Shown: in pieces, positions 54,881 through 64,000 of the stretch
Numbering within the stretch: position 1 is the first letter of the stretch
How the letters are laid out: every line of letters begins with the position of its first letter
NCBI RefSeq assembly: GCF_000429685.1
Contig: NZ_AUCI01000008.1
Coordinates: 147,145 to 211,144 of the forward strand
Source of the DNA: Salibacterium aidingense DSM 18341
GTDB lineage: Bacteria; Bacillota; Bacilli; Bacillales; Marinococcaceae
Direction: 5' to 3'
DNA: 64,000 bases
Notes under the pieces: generated by a model
Database searches by the model: none
Told to the model about the DNA's origin: nothing
The model's input: only the letters and a program-made list of their open reading frames with translations
Translations under genes and position numbers: made by a program

Positions 54881-55945
54881 ATGATAACGTTTGAAAATAT
54901 CTCCAAAGAATTTCAGGATGGAACAAAGGCAGTTCAGGATTTCTCCACCACGATAGAAAAAGGAGAACTTTTTGTTCTTATCGGCCCCAGCGGGTGCGGA
55001 AAAACAACGACGTTAAAAATGATTAACCGCTTAATAGAACCGACCCAGGGGACAATTCACATCGAAGGCCGAAACCTTAAGAACTGGAACAAGCAGGAAT
55101 TAAGATGGAACATTGGGTACGTCCTCCAGCAGATTGCCTTGTTTCCAACGATGACAATTGAAGAGAACGTGGCTGTGGTGCCGGAAATGCGCAGATGGGG
55201 AAGAAAACAGACGGCAGAAAGAGTGGAAGAGCTGCTGCGAATGGTGGAACTCGATCCCGCTGTTTATAAAAAGCGTAAACCGGCAGAACTCTCCGGCGGG
55301 GAGCAGCAGCGTGTCGGCGTCGTTCGCGCTCTTGCCGCTGATCCAGATATTTTAATTATGGACGAGCCTTTCAGTGCCCTCGATCCGTTAACAAGAGAAC
55401 AGCTGCAGCAGGACATTAAACAACTACAGTCCAGAATACAGAAGACCATTGTTTTTGTCACCCATGATATGGATGAAGCTCTCGCTCTTGGAGATCGTAT
55501 TTGTATGATGGAGGGGGGCAGCATAGTGCAGGTGGGAACGCCGCATGAGCTGACCAACCATCCAGCAAATGATTTTGTCCGTGATTTTATCGGAGATCGC
55601 ATAAATGAATGGGACACCCCGGTAAGAGAAATGATGGACCCGCAAAGTGACTATATCGCAAATATTGAGGAGCTTCCAAATCTCCCTTTATATCCCGCTC
55701 CTTTATACATTTTTGATAATGATTCCAGTTTTTTGGGACGCCGGCAGGGCCGAGAGATAATTGAACATGATGTTTCTATTACTCCCGATATGCTGTTAAA
55801 AAAGGCTGTGCAGTATTTTGAAAAAACAGATATGGATGCGCTGCCTGTGCTGGAGAACGGGAGACTAATCGGGGTGTTAAGCTACAAAGATATCGTGTGG
55901 TATATGAAAAACATCCATGCGCAGCCAGGAAAGGAGTCGGTTTAA
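54881..55945 (+). CDS. OpuC-type ABC ATPase with CBS tail
   Basis: A 354-residue ATPase of quaternary-amine importers. It has Walker A GPSGCGKTTTL, signature LSGGEQQRVGVVRAL, Walker B LIMDEPFSALD, H-loop FVTHDMDEAL and a C-terminal CBS region (about 250-350) of which only the second repeat is well preserved. In OpuA-type systems CBS domains sense ionic strength or c-di-AMP. The ATG follows GAGAGGAC; the longer frame has no ribosome site. It ends one base before the permease start. Confidence 0.88.
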   Translation: MITFENISKEFQDGTKAVQDFSTTIEKGELFVLIGPSGCGKTTTLKMINRLIEPTQGTIHIEGRNLKNWNKQELRWNIGYVLQQIALFPTMTIEENVAVVPEMRRWGRKQTAERVEELLRMVELDPAVYKKRKPAELSGGEQQRVGVVRALAADPDILIMDEPFSALDPLTREQLQQDIKQLQSRIQKTIVFVTHDMDEALALGDRICMMEGGSIVQVGTPHELTNHPANDFVRDFIGDRINEWDTPVREMMDPQSDYIANIEELPNLPLYPAPLYIFDNDSSFLGRRQGREIIEHDVSITPDMLLKKAVQYFEKTDMDALPVLENGRLIGVLSYKDIVWYMKNIHAQPGKESV

Positions 55946-57475
55946 ATGGGAACGATTCAAGCTGTCGCCGACCTTTTTCAAAACCGGCAGAATATGTTTT
56001 GGACGCTGCTGTGGGAACATATACATATGTCCCTTTTAGCCCTGCTTTGTGCGATCTTCATCTCCGTCCCGCTTGGCATCTATTTATCACGAAAGAAACG
56101 AATTGCGGAACCAATCATTGGTGCGGCTGCTGTGCTGCAGACGATTCCGAGCCTGGCACTGCTTGGGTTCATGATTTTATTGTTGAATGAAATCGGGACT
56201 CTCCCAGCGGTGGTAGCGCTTTCGGTGTATGCGCTGCTTCCGATTCTTCGAAATACGTATACCGGAATAAATGAAGTGGATCCGGCGATCAAGGAAGCAG
56301 CCACCGGAATGGGAATGTCTTCCTTCCGCAGACTTCGCAAAGTGGAACTGCCGATGGCCATTCCTGTTATCATGGCTGGTATACGTACGTCAATGGTACT
56401 TATTGTGGGGACAGCAACGTTAGCTGCTTTAATCAGTGCCGGCGGGCTGGGTGATTTTATTATGACCGGCATTGACCGCGCAGATAATGCGTACATTTTA
56501 CTCGGTGCGATTCCGGCAGCGCTGCTTGCCCTGTTTTTTGATTTTGTTTTACGGATAACGGAAAAGACCTCCCAGGGGAAAGCTTTAACACCTGTCGCTT
56601 CTGTACTTATCGCAGCACTACTTGTGGCGGCCGCTCCGCTTTTCACCTTCAGTCAAAAACCCGACCTTGTGATTGGCGGAAAACTGGGGGCGGAACCGGA
56701 AATTATCGCTAATATGTATAAGCATGTTATTGAAGAAGAAACGAATCTGCAGGTAGTGGTGGAATCAGGTTTTGGAAGCACCGATGCTGCTTTTAACGCG
56801 TTGTCTGTGGATGAGATCGATATCTATCCGGAGTTTACGGGTACAGCAATGGCTGCCTTATTGGAAGAAACTCCGGAATCGGGAAGCACCGAAGAAGAAG
56901 TCTACCAGCAGGCAAAGAAGGGAATGGCTGAAGAATATGGTATGGTGTATTTGGAACCTATGCAGTTTAACAACACGTACGCCATTGCGATGAGAGAACA
57001 GCAGGCGGATGAATTAGGAATTGAGACGATTTCTGATTTGGAACCTTATACGGATGAATTAACAGCCGGCTTTACATTTGAATTTGCGGACCGGGAAGAT
57101 GGCTATCCCGGTATTCAGGACGTATATGGTCTGACCTTTGAGAATGTCGAAACGATGGACTCGGGTCTTCGTACAAGAGCCGTGGAGACCGGACAGGTCG
57201 ACTTTATCGATGCCTACTTTACGGATGCAGACATGGTGGAGTACAATCTGCGGGTACTGGAGGATGACAAAAATTTATTTCCTCCCTACCAGGGCGCTCC
57301 ATTGATGAAACAAGAAACGATGGAAGCTTATCCTCAATTAGAAATTTTAAATCAGCTCGGCGGAGAAATTTCAAACGAAGAAATGCAGCAGATGAACTAT
57401 ATGGTGGATTACAATGATGCAGATCCCAGTAAGGTTGCCAGAGAGTACTTGACGGACAATGGCTTTTTTGACTAA
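55946..57475 (+). CDS. fused permease and binding protein of OpuC/EgtU type importer
   Basis: A 509-residue protein combining a six-TM permease domain (about residues 20-215, with the EAA loop around VDPAIKEAATGMGMSSF) and, after another TM, an extracytoplasmic OpuAC-type binding domain (about 235-509; VIGGKLGAEPEIIANMY, GFGSTDAAFNALSVDEIDIYPEF). This fused layout is that of BilE/EgtUBC proteins, of which EgtU imports ergothioneine, and of related compatible-solute importers. The ligand is not decidable from sequence. The start ATG follows GGAAAGGAG. Confidence 0.88.
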   Translation: MGTIQAVADLFQNRQNMFWTLLWEHIHMSLLALLCAIFISVPLGIYLSRKKRIAEPIIGAAAVLQTIPSLALLGFMILLLNEIGTLPAVVALSVYALLPILRNTYTGINEVDPAIKEAATGMGMSSFRRLRKVELPMAIPVIMAGIRTSMVLIVGTATLAALISAGGLGDFIMTGIDRADNAYILLGAIPAALLALFFDFVLRITEKTSQGKALTPVASVLIAALLVAAAPLFTFSQKPDLVIGGKLGAEPEIIANMYKHVIEEETNLQVVVESGFGSTDAAFNALSVDEIDIYPEFTGTAMAALLEETPESGSTEEEVYQQAKKGMAEEYGMVYLEPMQFNNTYAIAMREQQADELGIETISDLEPYTDELTAGFTFEFADREDGYPGIQDVYGLTFENVETMDSGLRTRAVETGQVDFIDAYFTDADMVEYNLRVLEDDKNLFPPYQGAPLMKQETMEAYPQLEILNQLGGEISNEEMQQMNYMVDYNDADPSKVAREYLTDNGFFD

Positions 57476-57500
57476 TCTATATAAAAGGAGAGAGCCGCCA

Positions 57501-57923
57501 ATGAGTAATTTTACCAATCCAGCACAGGACGACATCAAAACGATCTTAAAAGAAAGCAAAACGATTGCTGTAGTAGGTCTGTCTGATAATCCATCCCGGA
57601 CAGCCTACCAGGTAAGCAAAGCGATACAGGACGCAGGATATACGATTATTCCTGTGAATCCTACCGTGTCAGAAGTACTTGGCAGAAAAGCTGTTTCAAG
57701 GCTGCAGGATATACAAGAGCACGTCGATATCGTCAATGTGTTCCGGCGCAGGGAACACCTTCCGGCAGTTGCAGAAGACGCCGCATCGATGCCGTCTGTG
57801 CCTGATGTGTTTTGGACCCAGCTGGATCTTGTCAGTGAAGAAGCAGCCCGTATCGCCGGGGATGCAGGGATGACAGTGATCATGGATAAATGTATTAAGA
57901 TCGAACATTCCATGCTAAAATAA
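57501..57923 (+). CDS. yneT: CoA-binding domain protein YneT
   Basis: A 140-residue protein of the CoA_binding (Rossmann-like) family. The N-terminal loop IAVVGLSDNPSRTAYQVSKAI and VNPTVSEVLGRKA match the family, as does the C-terminal VIMDKCIKIEH. In Bacillus yneT precedes parE-parC; its role is unknown. AAAAGGAGAG lies nine bases before the ATG; the longer frame starts within the preceding gene. A terminator follows. Confidence 0.9.
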   Translation: MSNFTNPAQDDIKTILKESKTIAVVGLSDNPSRTAYQVSKAIQDAGYTIIPVNPTVSEVLGRKAVSRLQDIQEHVDIVNVFRRREHLPAVAEDAASMPSVPDVFWTQLDLVSEEAARIAGDAGMTVIMDKCIKIEHSMLK

Positions 57924-57931
57924 AGGTAATC

Positions 57932-57962
57932 TGCGCTCATCCATCCTAGATGAGCGTTTCTC
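57932..57962 (+). terminator. terminator after yneT
   Basis: CGCTCATC/GATGAGCG stem followed by TTTCTC. Confidence 0.65.
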
Positions 57963-57982
57963 ATTGAAAAAATTCACCAAAT

Positions 57983-60022
<2,040 letters not shown>

Positions 60023-60024
60023 TT

Positions 60025-62493
60025 GTGACCGAGGCAGAGAAACATCTGGATTTACCACTGGAAGACGTGCTGGGCGACCGATTCGGGCGCTACAGTAAAT
60101 ATATTATTCAGGAACGGGCCCTCCCGGATGCCAGAGATGGGTTGAAGCCGGTTCAGAGGCGTATCCTGTATGCCATGCTGCAGGACGGCAATACGGCGGA
60201 TAAACCATTCCGTAAAGCAGCCAAGACCGTTGGGAATGTGATCGGCAATTATCATCCCCACGGCGATTCTTCTGTGTATGAAGCCATGGTAAGAATGAGC
60301 CAGGACTGGAAGGGAAGGAATCCGCTCGTTGAAATGCATGGAAACAACGGTTCCATTGATGGGGATCCTCCGGCTGCGATGCGTTACACCGAAGCCCGCC
60401 TTGCTTCCATTTCCGGAGAAATGCTGCGGGATATTGAAAAAAATACGGTGGAGTATATCCCCAATTTTGATGATTCCATCGAAGAACCTGTTGTCCTTCC
60501 CGCGATGTATCCGAATCTCCTTGTGAACGGATCGATGGGAATTTCTTCCGGTTATGCGACCGATATTCCTCCGCACCAGCTTGGAGAAGTTATTGATGCG
60601 GCATTAATGGAAATAAACAACCCCGGGTGTTCCGTAGAGGATTTGATGACTGTTTTAAAAGGTCCGGATTTCCCTACCGGAGGAATCATTCAGGGCACAG
60701 ATGGAATCAAGAAGGCATATGAAACCGGAAAAGGAAAAGTCGTCGTCCGATCGAAAACGGACGTAGAAACATTGAAAGGCGGCCGCAAACAAATTGTGGT
60801 AACCGAAATCCCGTATGAAGTAGTAAAATCAAATCTCGTAAAACGCATGGACGAGATACGCTTTGACAAAAAAATAGAAGGGATTGCGGAAGTACGGGAC
60901 GATACGGACCGAACAGGACTCAGGATTGTGATTGAACTAAAAAAAGAAGCAGATCCGCAAGGCGTTCTGCATTACTTATATAAGAACACGGATCTTCAGG
61001 TGTCCTATAATTTCAATATGGTGGCGATACATAATAAAACACCGCAGCTTCTCGGCTTAAAGCAATTACTACAGGCTTATGTTTCCCACCAGAAAGAAGT
61101 CGTCACCAACCGTTCCAGGTACGAACTGGATAAAGCGGAAAAAAGGCAGCATATTGTAGAAGGTCTAAAAAAAGCAATTTCTATTTTGGATCAAGTGATT
61201 GAAACCATCCGTGCTTCCAATGATAAAAAAGATGCAAAGACGAATCTGGTCCAGTCTTTTGATTTTACGGAGGAGCAGGCGGAAGCCATCGTTACATTGC
61301 AGCTCTACCGGTTAACTAACACAGATATTACAACACTGGAAAAAGAAGCCGAAGAACTTGAAAAGCAAATCAAAAAACTTCAAGGCATTTTATCCAGTGA
61401 AACAAAGCTCTTAAAGGTTATTAAAGATCAGCTGAATTATGTAAAAAAGACATACAATGATGAACGTCTTACGGTGATAGAAGATGAAATTGAAGAACTG
61501 AAAATTGACCTTGAAGTCATGGTCCCGTCGGAAAACGTCATTGTCACTGCTACAAGGGAAGGATATGTAAAACGCACAAGTTACCGGTCCTATTCAGCTT
61601 CCAATGAAGAGCCGCCGGGCATGAAAGAAACAGATGATCTATTGTTCTTTGGGGAATTGAATACAACAGACACGCTGCTGTTATTTACAAAAAAAGGGCA
61701 GTACCTTTATATGCCGGTTCATGAACTGGGCGAAATACGGTGGAAGGATAACGGCCAGCATATCGGTAATATTGTCCCGTTGGATACAGAGGATACACTG
61801 ATTAAAGCCATTCCGATCTCTGAATTCAGCGATGATCGTTTGTTGGTGTTTTTCACAAAAATGGGATTGGTAAAAAAGACAGTGTTATCCGCCTATAAGG
61901 CCCAGCGCTATTCCAGAGCTCTTGTGGCGGTCAAGTTAAAAGAAGAGGATCATGTTGTTAATGTGGAGATGACAGATGGAGACGGAGAAATATTCTTAGG
62001 GACCAATTATGGTTTCGGCCTTCGTTTTCATGAAGAGGAAGCAGCACCGGTCGGCCAGCGCGCAGCCGGCGTGAAGGGAATAAATTTAAAGCCTGGCGAT
62101 ACGGTTATTAATGGATTTATCATTCCGCCGAATCAGCATCCGGACGCAGCAGTTATTACGCACCGGGGAGCGGTAAAAAGAATGCCGCTGGATGAATTTG
62201 AAACCATGAGCCGGGCTAAACGCGGTCTGGTGATACTGCGGGAATTGAAAAAGAAACCTCATCTCATTGTCGGACTGGAAAAGCTGCAGAGAGAAGACGA
62301 GTGGATCAACATTCAAACAGAAACAGGACATTTGGAAACAGAGAACTTCAGCAGCATGAGAGAAAGTGATCGGTACAGCAACGGATCCTTTGTGGTGGAT
62401 ACCCAGGAAAATGGAACAGTAACCCACGCCTGGCCCAAAATCGATTATCAAACGCTGCAGAAAAATAACAACAGCGAAGAAAATGAACGATAA
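60025..62493 (+). CDS. parC: topoisomerase IV subunit A
   Basis: ParC cuts and rejoins DNA. The 822-residue product has the winged-helix catalytic region with the quinolone-resistance segment [19 protein letters not shown] in wild-type form and the active-site tyrosine in [10 protein letters not shown] near residue 121. A long coiled coil (about 430-490) and a C-terminal six-bladed pinwheel ([36 protein letters not shown]) follow. GTG start behind GAGGAGGAG, two bases after parE. Confidence 0.98.
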   Translation: MTEAEKHLDLPLEDVLGDRFGRYSKYIIQERALPDARDGLKPVQRRILYAMLQDGNTADKPFRKAAKTVGNVIGNYHPHGDSSVYEAMVRMSQDWKGRNPLVEMHGNNGSIDGDPPAAMRYTEARLASISGEMLRDIEKNTVEYIPNFDDSIEEPVVLPAMYPNLLVNGSMGISSGYATDIPPHQLGEVIDAALMEINNPGCSVEDLMTVLKGPDFPTGGIIQGTDGIKKAYETGKGKVVVRSKTDVETLKGGRKQIVVTEIPYEVVKSNLVKRMDEIRFDKKIEGIAEVRDDTDRTGLRIVIELKKEADPQGVLHYLYKNTDLQVSYNFNMVAIHNKTPQLLGLKQLLQAYVSHQKEVVTNRSRYELDKAEKRQHIVEGLKKAISILDQVIETIRASNDKKDAKTNLVQSFDFTEEQAEAIVTLQLYRLTNTDITTLEKEAEELEKQIKKLQGILSSETKLLKVIKDQLNYVKKTYNDERLTVIEDEIEELKIDLEVMVPSENVIVTATREGYVKRTSYRSYSASNEEPPGMKETDDLLFFGELNTTDTLLLFTKKGQYLYMPVHELGEIRWKDNGQHIGNIVPLDTEDTLIKAIPISEFSDDRLLVFFTKMGLVKKTVLSAYKAQRYSRALVAVKLKEEDHVVNVEMTDGDGEIFLGTNYGFGLRFHEEEAAPVGQRAAGVKGINLKPGDTVINGFIIPPNQHPDAAVITHRGAVKRMPLDEFETMSRAKRGLVILRELKKKPHLIVGLEKLQREDEWINIQTETGHLETENFSSMRESDRYSNGSFVVDTQENGTVTHAWPKIDYQTLQKNNNSEENER

Positions 62494-62535
62494 TTATATT
62501 ATGTAAACTAATGAAAAAAGAAAGGTTAAATCCTC

Positions 62536-63033
62536 ATGAATGCAGGAACCCATACGATTGGTGCTCTGGCTGCCGGTGCTGCCGTTTATACGATCCAACC
62601 TATGCCGTTTGGTCTTACCAGTATGGAAGGAGTGGTATACGCCGCGGCCGTAGTAACCGGTGGACTCCTTCCTGACATCTGCCAGCCCTTTTCGTGGATC
62701 GGAAGGCGGATGACCGTGATATCCAAAGTCGTGCAGAAGTTGTTCGGGCACCGTACAATCACTCACAGCCTCCTTTTTTTATGTATTCTTTACATCGTGA
62801 CAGGGGCCATTCCTTACGGCTGGGGCCCCGCCTTTCAATACGGTCTGACGATAGGGATGGCAAGTCACTTCATTCTGGATATGATGACCCCCCGGGGAAT
62901 TCGCTTATTGTATCCTGTGAAGTATAACGTGATGTTCCCCCTCACGACAAAAACAGGATCCGTCCTGGGAGAAGGAACGATTTCCGTACTTATGCTCAGC
63001 TGGATTGTTTATTTTAGTATCCATATCATATAA
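62536..63033 (+). CDS. DUF457/YdjM-like membrane-bound metal-dependent hydrolase
   Basis: A 165-residue membrane protein of the DUF457/YdjM family. The histidine in NAGTHTIGALAAG, LLPDICQPFS and HRTITHSLLFL, and then SHFILDMMTPRGIRLLYPV are conserved with about four TM segments. It is annotated as a metal-dependent hydrolase on the basis of its histidine and aspartate clusters; substrate unknown. AAAGGTT lies before the ATG. Confidence 0.85.
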   Translation: MNAGTHTIGALAAGAAVYTIQPMPFGLTSMEGVVYAAAVVTGGLLPDICQPFSWIGRRMTVISKVVQKLFGHRTITHSLLFLCILYIVTGAIPYGWGPAFQYGLTIGMASHFILDMMTPRGIRLLYPVKYNVMFPLTTKTGSVLGEGTISVLMLSWIVYFSIHII

Positions 63034-63049
63034 AAAGCAGGGTGAAAAC

Positions 63050-63086
63050 GAAAGACAGTGGAGCTTTTACCACTGTCTTTTGTTAT
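63050..63086 (+). terminator. terminator after the DUF457 gene
   Basis: AAAGACAGTGG/CCACTGTCTTT stem followed by TGTTATT. Confidence 0.85.
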
Positions 63087-63480
<394 letters not shown>

Positions 63481-63494
63481 TATGTCCCTCTCTC

Positions 63495-63685
63495 CTGTGC
63501 AGTTGTCCGTCGACATAAAAGTGCCTACATAAATGACACATTGTGCCTACATAACATGAAATTAAATGAAAAACTCGTTCATCCATAAAATTATTGACAT
63601 GAAAATGCCAACATTCTAATCTTATTTAAGACAAAAAAGCACCTACATATTGTTCGATTGACAATAAAATGCCTACATGTAACTG
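63495..63685 (+). repeat. IS21-type multiple terminal repeats
   Basis: Four or five imperfect copies of a block like GACA-n-AAAGTGCCTACAT occur: GACATAAAAGTGCCTACAT, GACACATTGTGCCTACAT, GACATGAAAATGCCAACAT, AGACAAAAAAGCACCTACAT and GACAATAAAATGCCTACAT. Repeated terminal binding sites of this type upstream of istA are characteristic of IS21-family elements. The true left end is near 63495. Confidence 0.75.
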
Positions 63686-63807
63686 CTAGATTAGAGTTAA
63701 CACTTTTTGCTTGATAAGATTGAACACTTTTTCGTTACGAATCTCTCTTGGACCAGCTATACTAGGAACAATAATTGCTGGTCTGGAGGAAACGAAAGGT
63801 GAATAAA

Positions 63808-64000
63808 ATGAAAGATCATATGCGTATTCGTGACTTGAAAGAAGAGGGTTTCAGCATTGCAGCCATCGCCCGCAAGTGCGGTGTATCAAGAAACACGGTT
63901 TATAACTATTTAGAAATGGATTGGGATGAAGCCTTGGATTGGGTTGAAACGTTGAAGACCAGGACAAGGAAATTGGATTCCTATAAGGACTATATTTTGG
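63808..64000 (+). CDS. IS21-family transposase IstA, N-terminal part (cut by window end)
   Basis: About 64 residues are visible. IRDLKEEGFSIAAIARKCG and VSRNTVYNYLEMDW form the helix-turn-helix of IS21-type IstA transposases, which bind the terminal repeats upstream. The catalytic DDE domain and the istB ATPase lie beyond the window. ATG 63808 behind AAAGGTG is preferred; a GTG at 63799 is possible. Confidence 0.85.
   Translation, partial: MKDHMRIRDLKEEGFSIAAIARKCGVSRNTVYNYLEMDWDEALDWVETLKTRTRKLDSYKDYIL

Overview
The window is a chromosomal segment from a spore-forming member of the Bacillaceae or a close relative. The gene order follows the Bacillus subtilis ynbA(hflX)-ynbB-glnR-glnA-lexA-yneA-yneB-ynzC-tkt-yneE(sirA)-yneF-ccdC-yneK-citB-yneP-yneQ-yneR-yneT-parE-parC arc, and mrfA-mrfB-ypsA-gpsB-rnpB-rlmL is also present. 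Many secreted or lipid-anchored proteins are strongly acidic, and a glycine-betaine binding protein and an OpuC-type transporter are present. This suggests a salt- or alkali-adapted species, which is inference only.

Layout. 1-4156: hflX (cut by the left edge), ynbB, and glnR-glnA with GlnR operators. 4199-7223: WYL mini-protein, then lexA divergent from yneA-yneB, and ynzC. 7413-11639: tkt, sirA, yneF, ccdC and yneK. 11778-21966: yueI followed by a selenocysteine (Sec) island, placed between yneK and citB where B. subtilis has none. 22132-33434: citB, small and membrane proteins, a double-AAA SpoVK-like protein, yneP, yneQ, nadE, metA and ykuI. 33506-38356: an MFS transporter and the double-headed dynamin dynA. 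38457-40451: a second selenoprotein cluster. 40517-44756: glycine-betaine lipoprotein, YlmA ATPase, SurA-like lipoprotein and cheV. 44957-54530: two small ORFs, mrfA-mrfB, ypsA, gpsB, an RNase HI-like gene, RNase P RNA, rlmL, yneR-like and an M32 carboxypeptidase. 54881-57475: OpuC/EgtU-type importer. 57501-63033: yneT, parE, parC and a DUF457 membrane protein. 63480-64000: left end of an IS21-family element that runs off the window.

The main result is the selenium biology. The island holds tRNA-Sec(UCA), selB, a glycosyltransferase resembling the selenosugar synthase SenB, a LysR regulator with a PhnCDE-like ABC importer, selD (itself with an in-frame UGA), a SelW-like selenoprotein and selA. 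A second locus about 17 kb away has two HesB/IscA-like selenoproteins flanking an M19 dipeptidase. All four UGA codons are followed, at the spacing expected of a bacterial SECIS, by a stem-loop whose loop carries GGUC or UGGA. Ordinary gene calling would truncate or miss all four.

A working model, which is inference: the ABC importer brings in a selenium compound, SelD makes selenophosphate, SelA/tRNA-Sec/SelB insert Sec, and the SenB-like enzyme may divert selenophosphate into a selenosugar.

DNA-damage control is also visible. LexA-box-like sites lie at the lexA and yneA promoters, upstream of parE and, more weakly, at the WYL mini-gene.
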